A stretch of 64,000 nt of DNA from Prevotella sp. (GTDB lineage: Bacteria; Bacteroidota; Bacteroidia; Bacteroidales; Bacteroidaceae), in NCBI GenBank assembly GCA_017548605.1, contig JAFYZT010000008.1, positions 1-64,000 of the forward strand. The letters run 5' to 3'. Below the pieces are notes generated by a model. The model was not told the DNA's origin, did not search any database, and worked only from the letters and a program-made list of their open reading frames with translations. A program made the translations under genes and the position numbers. Below, piece by piece: positions 42,019-50,542 of this stretch (the stretch's first letter is position 1; every line of letters starts with the position of its first letter).

Positions 42019-43124
42019 AAGCTATGGATGATTTGGCAGATTTGTTGTATCTGCTCGTCTGTTAATTCCGGGTGCATGGGCAGTGAGATGATACGACTAT
42101 ACACCTCGTCGGTGACGGGCAGGTCGTAGTCGGCCTTGAAGAACGACAGTTTGTGGTTGGGCGCATACTGGATGCCGTATTGAATATCGGCCTCTTTCAA
42201 CTGCTGTTCGAGCAATGGCCGTTTGCCGTCGAGAATCTGCAAGGCGAAGATATGGGGCACGATGTCATGGCTGTAGTCCATGGGCGTGAGGCGCACGTGT
42301 GGCACATCTTTCAACAGCTCGGTATAGCGTTGTGCGATGGCACGGCGACGCGGAGCGAATTCGCTTTCAAAACGTGACAGTTGCACCAGACCGATGGCAG
42401 CGAAGATATTACTCATGTGAAAGCGGTATCCCTGGTCCACCACGTCGAAGGTCCAGCTGCGCTTGCCGGCATAACGTTTCTCCGAGTCTTTCTGCACTCC
42501 CAGCAGACGGGCATCACTCGCCTGTTGTATCACATCGGGGTCGGCGGTGAAGAGGGCACCGCCCTCACCAGTCGTGATATTCTTGATACCGTCGAAGCTG
42601 AAGCATACCACGTCGCCGAACGAGCCTATCTTCTCGCCGTCGAGAGAACAGCCGAAGGCATGGGCGGCATCTTCCACCAGACGGAGACCATGTTCACGGG
42701 CAAACGCCTGATATTGGCGTGCCATCTGGCAGTTGCTCGCGTAATAAACGGGCATCATGGCTTTGGTGCGCGGGGTGATACGCCGCTCGGCATCGTTGAG
42801 GTCGAGTGTCAAAGTGATAGGGTCGATGTCGCAGCTCACAGGGACGCAGCCGGCACCGGTGATGGCCTGATAGGAAGCCACGAAGGTGAAAGAGGGCACC
42901 AGCACCTCGTCGCCGGGACGTGTCACGGCCTGAATGGCCAGATGCAGGGCTGCCGTGCCGCTGTTGACACAGATGCATCGCCGTCCGCCGCCAATATAAT
43001 TCTCCAGTGCATGCTCCAGTTCTCCTACGGTCTCTCCCATGCCCAGATAGCCAATGTCTTCGATGATGTGCGCCACAGCATCTGCTTCGGCCTTGCCGAC
43101 GACGGATTTAGATAATCGTATCAT
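42015..43124 (-). CDS. DegT/DnrJ/EryC1-type aminotransferase
   Basis: 369 residues, a PLP-dependent sugar aminotransferase. PLP-contact motifs: NSGTAALHLAIQA, EDAAHAFGCS and the lysine loop SFDGIKNITTGEGG. It transfers amino groups to keto-sugars linked to nucleotides for surface glycans. It is the first gene of its operon, with a promoter at 43150-43180, and its start codon region precedes rfbF by a 4-base overlap. Substrate unknown. The keto-sugar would have to come from a dehydratase elsewhere. Confidence 0.9.
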   Translation of the reverse strand: MIRLSKSVVGKAEADAVAHIIEDIGYLGMGETVGELEHALENYIGGGRRCICVNSGTAALHLAIQAVTRPGDEVLVPSFTFVASYQAITGAGCVPVSCDIDPITLTLDLNDAERRITPRTKAMMPVYYASNCQMARQYQAFAREHGLRLVEDAAHAFGCSLDGEKIGSFGDVVCFSFDGIKNITTGEGGALFTADPDVIQQASDARLLGVQKDSEKRYAGKRSWTFDVVDQGYRFHMSNIFAAIGLVQLSRFESEFAPRRRAIAQRYTELLKDVPHVRLTPMDYSHDIVPHIFALQILDGKRPLLEQQLKEADIQYGIQYAPNHKLSFFKADYDLPVTDEVYSRIISLPMHPELTDEQIQQICQIIHSL

Positions 43125-43149
43125 AAGAGCATTGTTATGTTTTGGGGTG

Positions 43150-43180
43150 TAAAGTTACGCATTTTATTTCGTTTCGCAAC
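43150..43180 (-). promoter_or_regulatory. Promoter for the DegT-rfbF-licD operon
   Basis: Minus strand: GTTG (43180-43177), 19-nt spacer, TAACTTTA (43157-43150), one mismatch in each box. It partly overlaps the stop of the upstream kinase gene and lies 26 bases before the DegT ATG. Confidence 0.6.
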
Positions 43181-43932
43181 TATAATTCCAACACAAATTC
43201 CATTTCCCGTTTCTTCTGGTAGTGTTTCCAAAAACGTTTTCTTTCCTCCATCAGGATATCCTCTGCCTTCTGTACATCAAACGACCTGAGACGGGCGTAT
43301 TCGCGTACGAGCAGTTGGAGGAAGTGTTTAGGTCCCCATAGTCGTGCAAAACTGCGACATCCTTGTTCCATCGACACATTGCCGAAACGCATCCGGTTGA
43401 TGTCGACGATGGAGAAATGGTAACCCTCTTCATCTTTCTCCCACAATACGTTGCCTGGTGAGAAATCAAGATGCAGCACCCCTTTGCCGTGCATGTCGGC
43501 ACAGTAGGATGCCAGAGCCTTGGCCAAAGGCGCGTAGGTCTCTTCGGTGGCATTGCCCATCTCATAAAGCAGATGAGCGTATGGGCATTGCAGACTGATG
43601 AACCACGAATAACGTAAGATGCCCGTTGAGCGGTCTTCGATATAGGCGACGGCCTCAGGGGTCTCAATGCCTTTTTCCCGTAATATGGCGGCATAACGGA
43701 ACGCCCGTTCGCCTTTAGGCTTGCGCAAGCCCGTGGAGTAGATGATATTGTTGGGAAAAGATGGTTTTTTATACCGTTTAACATTGAGTATTGTGCCGTC
43801 GGGGGCTGTAAATGTCTTGATGAGGTTCCGTCTGCCGCCATAGACATAGGTACCCTCGGTATCCATCTTGTCAGGCAGTTGACAGATGAACGACCGCAGG
43901 TGCTCGTAGGATGGATTCAGACGGAGTGACAT
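43180..43932 (-). CDS. WaaP/Kdo kinase-like lipopolysaccharide kinase
   Basis: 250 residues, protein-kinase fold. The catalytic loop is HLDFSPGNVLW (HxDxxxxN), the metal-binding Asp is in VDINRMRFG, and the Lys in ILNVKRYKKP contacts ATP. These features fit the LPS kinase family (WaaP, KdkA), which phosphorylates heptose or Kdo of the core. In Bacteroidota with Kdo-based cores, a Kdo kinase is the more likely role. Upstream (44115 onwards) lie a glycosyltransferase and an LpxL-like acyltransferase, an LPS-assembly setting. Confidence 0.82.
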   Translation of the reverse strand: MSLRLNPSYEHLRSFICQLPDKMDTEGTYVYGGRRNLIKTFTAPDGTILNVKRYKKPSFPNNIIYSTGLRKPKGERAFRYAAILREKGIETPEAVAYIEDRSTGILRYSWFISLQCPYAHLLYEMGNATEETYAPLAKALASYCADMHGKGVLHLDFSPGNVLWEKDEEGYHFSIVDINRMRFGNVSMEQGCRSFARLWGPKHFLQLLVREYARLRSFDVQKAEDILMEERKRFWKHYQKKREMEFVLEL

Positions 43933-44159
43933 GGAATGTTGAATTTTGAATGTTGAGTTTTGAATTGTCGCTTCGCGCTTTTTTGAATGTTGAATGTTAT
44001 TAAGGAGTTAAGAAGTTAATAAGAAGTTAAGTAGTTAAGCCATTACCCTGCTGGCATATCTCTTGCCCCTTGCTCCTTGCTCCTGCTCCTTGCATATCTC
44101 TCACCCCTCACCTCTCACCCCTTAACGCTCCCTCCCTTTGGGAGGGCTGGGGTGGGTAT
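43933..44159. repeat. Composite intergenic repeat, type A, copy 2
   Basis: Matches 8309-8547 module for module: GAATGTT/GAATTTT units, TTGTCGCTTCGCGCTTTTTT, GTTAAG units, the linker GCCATTACCCTGC, GGCATATCTCTTGCC, CCTTGCTC and CACCCCTCACCTCTC units, then the hairpin-tail (CCCTCCC 44130-44136, GGGAGGG 44140-44146, tail to 44159). It runs from a start codon to inside the C-terminal codons of the next gene. The two loci hold unrelated genes. Confidence 0.85.
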
Positions 44160-45272
44160 TTCTTTATAAACTTGCAGCACTTGGCTGGCTACGTCGGTGC
44201 CCTCAAAGCGGCGGATGTATGCTTGGGAGCGGCTGATGCGTTCTTCGCGTCCTTCGGCTCCTTTCAACACTTGGAGGATGGCATTTGCCATGCCTTCCTC
44301 GTCATCAGGCTGCACATACAGGCTGTCAGGGCCGCCGGCCTCTTCCAGACAACTGCCCGAACAGGCAACGACGGGCAGTCCGCTCTGTATGGCTTCTATG
44401 ACAGGGATGCCGAAACCTTCATAGCGCGAGGGATAGACACATGCCTCGGCCATCTGGTAGATGGCGGGCAGGTCGGCATTGGGCACACGGTGCAGGAACA
44501 GCACCCGCCCTTTCAGACCGTTGCTTTCTGCATAACGCTTCACCTGTTCCGCATAAGGCGTATTACGCCCCACGATGACCAAGGAGAGATCTTCGGGCAG
44601 ACGGTGCAATGCCTTCACGGCCAGGAGGATGTTTTTCCGCTCCTCGATGGTGCCCACATTGATGATGTATCGGGCAGGCAGCAGGTAACGGGCGTTGACC
44701 TCTTGTTTCTTGTCTTCGTTGGCGGGATGGTGGAAATGCGTGTCGCAACTTTGGTATATCACCTCTATCTTGTCGGGGTTGACACCGCCCAGTTCCACGA
44801 TGTCTCGCTTGGTGCATTCACTGATGGCGATGATACGGTCAGCCTCCTTCACGCTCTTATGGAACTTGGCGGTATAGATTTTCACATCCCACCAATGGTA
44901 ATATTCAGGATGGCGCATGAAGATGAGGTCGTGGATGGTCACCACGCTCTTGATGCCGGCAGCATGGATGCCTATCGGCAGTTCACCCGACAGACCGTGG
45001 AAGATGTCGATATGGTCGCGCTGCAAGTCTTTTATGATGCCCCGGCTGCGCCAGAGAGACTTCACCAACACTTTTTGGGGATAGACAAAACGTAGGTTGT
45101 CGGAGGGATGCACCTGACTGCGCAGTTCCTCACGTCCCTCGTCAGGGGCGTATAAGAGCAATCTTGTATCGTCGTCGACAATCTCAGCAAGATCGTTGAC
45201 GAGAGTCCGTCCGTAGTTGCCCAGTCCGGAACCGTTGCGGACGATACGTTTGGCGTCGAACCCGATGTTCAT
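44115..45272 (-). CDS. GT4-family glycosyltransferase
   Basis: 385 residues, GT-B fold. The N-terminal opening MNIGFDAKRIVRNGSGLGNY is the acceptor loop. The donor site is INVGTIEERKNILLAV, then YPSRYEGFGIPVIEAIQSGL with the E-x7-E motif. It adds a sugar to a core or O-antigen-like glycan in the cytoplasm. The last residues (IPTPALPKGGSVKG) translate a hairpin-tail repeat and are unlikely to be part of the original protein. It overlaps the acyltransferase gene by four bases. Confidence 0.92.
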   Translation of the reverse strand: MNIGFDAKRIVRNGSGLGNYGRTLVNDLAEIVDDDTRLLLYAPDEGREELRSQVHPSDNLRFVYPQKVLVKSLWRSRGIIKDLQRDHIDIFHGLSGELPIGIHAAGIKSVVTIHDLIFMRHPEYYHWWDVKIYTAKFHKSVKEADRIIAISECTKRDIVELGGVNPDKIEVIYQSCDTHFHHPANEDKKQEVNARYLLPARYIINVGTIEERKNILLAVKALHRLPEDLSLVIVGRNTPYAEQVKRYAESNGLKGRVLFLHRVPNADLPAIYQMAEACVYPSRYEGFGIPVIEAIQSGLPVVACSGSCLEEAGGPDSLYVQPDDEEGMANAILQVLKGAEGREERISRSQAYIRRFEGTDVASQVLQVYKEIPTPALPKGGSVKG

Positions 45273-46204
45273 GTGTCGCCCTCCTCTCTTTTTAAGACTT
45301 TTCCATTGACCACCTTGAAGCGGCGGTCGAATTCCTCATGCGTGCGCTTCCAACGGTTATGGCTCCATAGGTAGAACTCGGGATGCTGCCGGATAGTCTG
45401 TTCAAGCATCACAATGAAACGGCGTGTTATCTCATGCTCCTCCATCTTCTGCGGTTCTTTGGTGATGAGGTGGTAGGTACAAGTGTAGTAGCCCCGTCGG
45501 GGACGACTCATCTCCACATAGACCACGGCATTGTTCATCTTTTTCATGATACGCTCGGCACCTGTGAACACCGGTGTATCCTGGTTGAGGAAAGGCAGCC
45601 ACAGATGGATGTTTTCCCATTTAGGTGTCTGGTCGGAAACATAACCGAAGATGGACATGATGCCTTCGCGCTTGAAATCAATGAGATAACGTAGGATGTC
45701 TTGTTTGGGAACAGGCACGCCGTTGTGGATGCACGACCTTATTTTATGCCACAGCCGGTCGGCGGCTTTGTTGTAGAGAGGGTGGTACACCAGTCCCACT
45801 TTCCATTTCTCATTATCGTAATCCTTGCCCACGCACGACAGCCATTCCCAGTTGCAGTAGTGGCCAAGGATGGCGGCTACGCTTTGTCCTTCTTTGAAAC
45901 AGTCGGTGACCACTTCCGGATTCGTCATGATGAACCGTTTGTCAAGGTTCTTTTTGCTGATGCTGAGCAGTTTGATGGCCTCAAGAAAAAAGTCGCACAG
46001 CCAATGGTAGAATTTCTTTTCTATATCGCGGCGTTCCTCGTCGCTCTTCTCGGGGAATGACGCCGACAAGTTTTTGCGCACCACTCTCTTCCTGTACCCC
46101 ACCAGTCGGTAGAGTACGAGGTAGATGCCGTCGGAGAGCACATAGAGTGCCCTGAAAGGCAGCAATGACAGCAGATAGCAAAAACCGTATAAGATATAGT
46201 ACAT
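45269..46204 (-). CDS. Lysophospholipid/lipid A acyltransferase, LpxL-like
   Basis: 311 residues. An N-terminal membrane helix is followed by the Hx4E catalytic motif in GHYCNWEW and the binding motif SDQTPKWENIHLWLPFLNQD. YLWSHNRWKR near the end is typical of the LpxL/HtrB/WaaM family, which adds acyl chains to lipid A using acyl-ACP. It lies with the MsbA-like exporter, WaaP-like kinase and glycosyltransferase, so lipid A/LPS late acylation is the natural role. Confidence 0.9.
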   Translation of the reverse strand: MYYILYGFCYLLSLLPFRALYVLSDGIYLVLYRLVGYRKRVVRKNLSASFPEKSDEERRDIEKKFYHWLCDFFLEAIKLLSISKKNLDKRFIMTNPEVVTDCFKEGQSVAAILGHYCNWEWLSCVGKDYDNEKWKVGLVYHPLYNKAADRLWHKIRSCIHNGVPVPKQDILRYLIDFKREGIMSIFGYVSDQTPKWENIHLWLPFLNQDTPVFTGAERIMKKMNNAVVYVEMSRPRRGYYTCTYHLITKEPQKMEEHEITRRFIVMLEQTIRQHPEFYLWSHNRWKRTHEEFDRRFKVVNGKVLKREEGDT

Positions 46205-46316
46205 TTATTGACGAGTTACGAGTTATGAGTGACGAGTTACGAATTTCAGGAGTCTGAAGGGTAATCTCTCATCCCTTAACGCTCCCTCCCTCAGGGAGGG
46301 CCGGGGTGGGTATCCC
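46205..46316. repeat. Intergenic repeat with hairpin-tail module
   Basis: GACGAGTTAC/GAGTTATGAGT tandem units, then AATCTCTCATCCCTTAACG, and CCCTCCC (46284-46290), TCA, GGGAGGG (46294-46300), CCGGGGTGGGTAT, three bases from the ABC exporter stop. No gene. Confidence 0.8.
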
Positions 46317-48143
46317 TTATGCCTGCATGTCGTGCAGTTTCTTGTAGTAGCCGTCGGCGGCGAGCAGCTCTTCGTGGGTGCCACGTTCCACTATCTGTCC
46401 TTCGTGCAGCACGCATATCTCGTCGGCGCTGCGGATGGTGGACAGACGGTGGGCTATGGCCACGGTGGTGCGAGTCTTCATCAACCGCTCCAGGGCATCC
46501 TGCACCAGCCGCTCGCTCTCCGTGTCGAGGGCAGATGTGGCCTCGTCGAGGATGAGGATGGGCGGGTTTTTCAATATGGCTCGTGCGATGCTCACCCGTT
46601 GGCGCTGACCGCCAGAGAGACGGCCGCCACGGTCGCCCACACGTGTCTGATATCCTTCTTCCGAAGCCATGATGAACTCATGGGCATTGGCGATGTGTGC
46701 CGCCTCCTCCACCTGTTGCTGGGTGGCGTTATCGACACCAAAGGAGATATTGTTGAAGAACGTGTCGTTGAAGAGTATCGACTCCTGGTTCACGTTGCCG
46801 ATGAGCGAGCGCAGGTCGTGGATGCGCAGGTCTTTCACGTTGATGCCGTCGATGAGAATCTCACCCTCCACCGTGTCGTAATAGCGGGGGATGAGGTCGA
46901 CGAGTGTCGATTTGCCGCTGCCGCTCTGACCGACGAGGGCCACGGTCTTTCCTTTCTCTATCACGAGGTTGATGTCGCGCAACACCCACTGTTCGCCATA
47001 GCGGAACGACACATGACGGAACTCTATCTGGTGGTTGAAACCGTTGAGTTCTTTCGGGTGCTCGGGATCCTTGATAGCTACTTCGGCATTCAAGATTTTA
47101 TCCACGCGCTCCATCGAGGCCAGTCCCTTGGGGATGTTGTAGCCAGCCTTGGAAAATTCCTTCAATGGGTTGATGATGCTGTAGAGAATGACAAGGTAGT
47201 AGATGAACGTGGGACCGCTGAGGCTGGAGTTGTTGAGCACCAGCACACCGCCGAACCACAGCACGATGACAATGAGTACAGTACCCAGGAACTCGCTCAT
47301 GGGATGAGCCATCTGTTGACGGATATTCACACGCATGATATGTTGGCGGTAGCCGCTGTTCACCTCATCAAAACGTTTGTTCATCTTATCTTCGGCGCAG
47401 AACGCCTTAATGATGCGCAGGCCGCCAAGGGTTTCCTCCACCTGACTCATTGTGTCGCTCCATAAGCCTTGCGCCACGATGGATTTCTGTTTCAGCTTAC
47501 GTCCCACAAAACCCATGAACCATCCCATGACGGGCACCACGGCCAGGGTGAAGAGGGTCAGTTGCCAGCTGATGAGCAGCAAGGTGGCGAAATAGGCGAT
47601 GATCAGTATGGGGTTCTTGAACAGCATGTCGAGTGACGACATGATGGACGTTTCTATCTCCTGTACGTCGCCGCTCATACGGGCAATGATGTCGCCCTTG
47701 CGTTCTTCAGAGAAGAATCCCATGTGCAGCGATGTAATCTTCTGATAGAGTTGGTTGCGTATGTCGCGAACGACACCTGTACGTATGGGTATGATGGTGG
47801 CTGAGGAGAGGAAATAGGCTCCTGTCTTGAGAAAGGTCATGAAGGCGAGGACCAGTCCGATGATGAGCAGGGTAGTGGTGGCTCCTACGCTTCCGATAAG
47901 TTGGTTGACATAATAGTCGGCGTTGTTGCTGAGTACATCCTTCAGCGAGCCGTCGCCCCATGCCATCAGGTGCGTGGCCGTGGTAGCCTTCTCCGTCTGG
48001 AAGAGTATCTGGAGGATGGGGATGAGTGTGGCGAAGGAAAAAATGTTCAGCACTGCCGAGAGGATGTTGAACAGCACCGACAGCGTGAGGTATTTCTTGT
48101 AGGGCGGAAGGAACCGCCTGAGTACTTGCATAAACTCTTTCAT
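46317..48143 (-). CDS. ABC transporter, MsbA-like lipid exporter
   Basis: 608 residues from the ATG at 48143, which overlaps the miaB stop (ATGA). A six-helix membrane domain (about 15-330) is fused to an ATPase with Walker A VALVGQSGSGKSTLVDL, the signature LSGGQRQRVSIARA and Walker B PILILDEATSALDTES. This half-transporter form matches MsbA, which flips lipid A-core across the inner membrane. With LpxL-like and WaaP-like genes downstream, that is the likely substrate. Confidence 0.92.
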   Translation of the reverse strand: MKEFMQVLRRFLPPYKKYLTLSVLFNILSAVLNIFSFATLIPILQILFQTEKATTATHLMAWGDGSLKDVLSNNADYYVNQLIGSVGATTTLLIIGLVLAFMTFLKTGAYFLSSATIIPIRTGVVRDIRNQLYQKITSLHMGFFSEERKGDIIARMSGDVQEIETSIMSSLDMLFKNPILIIAYFATLLLISWQLTLFTLAVVPVMGWFMGFVGRKLKQKSIVAQGLWSDTMSQVEETLGGLRIIKAFCAEDKMNKRFDEVNSGYRQHIMRVNIRQQMAHPMSEFLGTVLIVIVLWFGGVLVLNNSSLSGPTFIYYLVILYSIINPLKEFSKAGYNIPKGLASMERVDKILNAEVAIKDPEHPKELNGFNHQIEFRHVSFRYGEQWVLRDINLVIEKGKTVALVGQSGSGKSTLVDLIPRYYDTVEGEILIDGINVKDLRIHDLRSLIGNVNQESILFNDTFFNNISFGVDNATQQQVEEAAHIANAHEFIMASEEGYQTRVGDRGGRLSGGQRQRVSIARAILKNPPILILDEATSALDTESERLVQDALERLMKTRTTVAIAHRLSTIRSADEICVLHEGQIVERGTHEELLAADGYYKKLHDMQA

Positions 48144-49480
48144 ATTACCTCCTCTCCGAATAAAGTGGCACTGGTACTGCCAGTGATACGTACCATGACA
48201 TGTTCGCCGGCATGATGGCTTCCCTTGTCGAACACCACCATTTTGTTCTGTTCGGTGCGTCCGCACAATTGTTGGCGCGAGCGTTTGCTGAATCCCTCCA
48301 CGAGCACGTCGAACACCTTGCCCTCGTCGCGGCGGTTGGCGACGGCCGACAGCTCCGTCTGCAGGGCTATCAGCTCGTTGAGCCGACGTATCTTTTCCTC
48401 TTCAGGCACGTCGTCGGGCAGGTGACGCGAGGCATAGGTTCCCGGCCGTTCACTGTATTTGAACATGAAGGCGGAGTCGTAGCCCACTTCGCGCATGAGT
48501 GAGAGCGAGAGCTGGTGGTCTTCTTCCGTCTCGGAATGGTAGCCCACGAAGATATCGGTTGACAGACCGCAGTCGGGTATGATGCGCCGTATGGCCGCCA
48601 CGCGGTCGAGGTACCACTCCCGGGTGTATTTGCGGTTCATCAGGTGCAGGATGCGGTTGCTGCCGCTCTGCACGGGCAGGTGGATATGCCGGCAAACGTT
48701 AGGCATCTCGGCGATGACGTGCAGTGTCTCGTCGCTCATATCCTTGGGGTGTGAAGTGGTGAAACGTATGCGCATCTCAGGAGCCTCTTCAGCCACACGT
48801 CTGAGCAGCACAGGGAATGTAATGTCGTTACTCTTGTAAGAATTCACGTTCTGTCCGAGCAGTGTCACCTCCTTGAATCCCCGGTCGCGCAGGTCGCGTA
48901 CCTCGTTGAGGATACTTTCAATGTCACGCGACCGTTCCCTTCCACGGGTGTAGGGCACGATACAGTAGTGGCAGAAATTGTTGCAACCGCGCATGATGCT
49001 CACATAGCCGCCGATGTGGTTGGCACCGAGGCGTTGAGGTACCACGTCGCGGTAGGTCTCTGTAGTTGACAGTTCGATATTGATGGCTTTCTGTCCCAGT
49101 TCACACTGCGCGATGAGGTCGGGCAGTGACAGGTAGGCATCAGGACCGGCCACGAGGTCGGCATGATGATTTTCGAGCAGGTCGTCTTTCACCCTTTCGG
49201 CCATGCAGCCCAATACGCCGATAATCAGACCGGGTGCATGTGCATTTTTAATCTTATCCTTTTTTAATTTTTTAATTTTTAAATATTTCAACTCCTCCAG
49301 CCGGTGCAGTATCTTGTTTTCCGCGTTCTCACGCACCGAACAGGTGTTCAGGAACACTGCATCGGCCTCCTCGGCACTGGCGCAAGGCTCATAACCCGCC
49401 ATGCGCATGACCGAGGCAACCACCTCGCTGTCGGCTACGTTCATCTGGCAACCGTAGGTCTCGATATATAGTTTTTTCAT
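48140..49480 (-). CDS. miaB: tRNA-2-methylthio-N6-dimethylallyladenosine synthase (MiaB)
   Basis: 446 residues. A radical SAM methylthiotransferase that acts on i6A37 of tRNA. The UPF0004 part holds Cys11, Cys47 and Cys92 for one [4Fe-4S] cluster. The radical SAM cluster is in RGCNNFCHYCIVPYTRGRE, and a TRAM domain closes the protein. Residues 65-83 (KYLKIKKLKKDKIKNAHAP) are an unusual Lys-rich insert encoded by an AT-rich tandem stretch at about 49230-49292, between Cys47 and Cys92. It overlaps neighbours on both sides by four bases, so it is in an operon. Confidence 0.97.
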   Translation of the reverse strand: MKKLYIETYGCQMNVADSEVVASVMRMAGYEPCASAEEADAVFLNTCSVRENAENKILHRLEELKYLKIKKLKKDKIKNAHAPGLIIGVLGCMAERVKDDLLENHHADLVAGPDAYLSLPDLIAQCELGQKAINIELSTTETYRDVVPQRLGANHIGGYVSIMRGCNNFCHYCIVPYTRGRERSRDIESILNEVRDLRDRGFKEVTLLGQNVNSYKSNDITFPVLLRRVAEEAPEMRIRFTTSHPKDMSDETLHVIAEMPNVCRHIHLPVQSGSNRILHLMNRKYTREWYLDRVAAIRRIIPDCGLSTDIFVGYHSETEEDHQLSLSLMREVGYDSAFMFKYSERPGTYASRHLPDDVPEEEKIRRLNELIALQTELSAVANRRDEGKVFDVLVEGFSKRSRQQLCGRTEQNKMVVFDKGSHHAGEHVMVRITGSTSATLFGEEVI

Positions 49481-50490
49481 CTTTTCTTACTCTTCTTTCG
49501 TTTCCTGAAACTGTTGGCGTATGTTACGGCCCATCGTCCTCCCTTGTAGCGCATAAATACCCAGTAGCAGAGGGTGCCGCTCACCAATCCGGCCAAGGCA
49601 TCGATGGCATAATGTGCCTTGATGTAGAACGTGGCAAAGAACATGAGCAGACCCAGAGGCAGCAGCCAGAAGAAAAGGCTGCGGCTCTTGCTATGCCACG
49701 CTAAGAACAGGAGAGCAATCGTCACACTCATATGACTGCTTGGAAAGGCTGCCGTGGGACGCTCGCCGGCATTATGGGCATGTACTACCAGATGGTGGAA
49801 CGGGCCTCCCTCCCATCCTGGTATCGGCAGGCACTCCTGGTTGTTGAAGAAATAGCCGTGCAAGTTGGGAAAAACTCCTTGTGCTATCATGTCCTCACCC
49901 ACGGCTTTATAGTAATATTGTGGACCTGCCACAGGTAGCAGGTCGAATATGGCGTAATGTACGAAGAAAACACCCACGATGACGAAGATGACCCGTTCGA
50001 ACTCCTGGGGACGTCGCAACAGGTAATAGAAGCATACTGCGGCAATGATGGGGTAGTAGGAGCTGTAGCCCAGGCACATCAGTTCACTGAACAACTTATT
50101 GTCGAAAATTTGCGAGAAGAGGAGTGCCGGCTGGCAACCAAACAGCCATTGCTCGGCATCGGCGAAGAGATGGTCGAGGTTGGGCAACATGCGATTGAAC
50201 TCATACGTGTCGGGGTACCATCGGCTAAGCAGCGCCATGTGAGCCAACACCCTCACCACCTTCATGGCCTTACAGGGTACCATACGGTAGATTCCCCACA
50301 GGACAGCTGTCATGGCCGCCACGGCTATCCTTCTCCAAATCATGATGGAAGGATTGGCCGCCTGGTCGTAGAAAGCCAATGTCACGACCAGCGTCACCAC
50401 TAGATAGGTCATGATGACCCACTCAAAGGCCATCAGTCCCCGTGTGGGATGCTTCTCTATCGCGAACAGTTCCTTGAAAAATCTCTTCAT
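49477..50490 (-). CDS. PAP2/Aur1-like membrane phosphatase
   Basis: 337 residues with about eight membrane segments. PAP2 motifs are present: AAFPSSHMSVTIALL and FYIKAHYAIDALAGLVSG (the last with the His and Asp). The layout, with a large N-terminal membrane part and AFPSSH, is like inositolphosphotransferase Aur1/Ipt1-type proteins and other PF14378 members, which act on phospholipid or sphingolipid head groups. Bacteroidota make sphingolipids, so a role there is possible, but a simple lipid pyrophosphatase is equally likely. It starts the operon leading to miaB and the MsbA-like gene. Confidence 0.8.
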   Translation of the reverse strand: MKRFFKELFAIEKHPTRGLMAFEWVIMTYLVVTLVVTLAFYDQAANPSIMIWRRIAVAAMTAVLWGIYRMVPCKAMKVVRVLAHMALLSRWYPDTYEFNRMLPNLDHLFADAEQWLFGCQPALLFSQIFDNKLFSELMCLGYSSYYPIIAAVCFYYLLRRPQEFERVIFVIVGVFFVHYAIFDLLPVAGPQYYYKAVGEDMIAQGVFPNLHGYFFNNQECLPIPGWEGGPFHHLVVHAHNAGERPTAAFPSSHMSVTIALLFLAWHSKSRSLFFWLLPLGLLMFFATFYIKAHYAIDALAGLVSGTLCYWVFMRYKGGRWAVTYANSFRKRKKSKKR

Positions 50491-50542
50491 TTTACTAATC
50501 TCCTAACCCTTGCATCCTCCTTAGGAGGGTTGGGGAGGGTTA

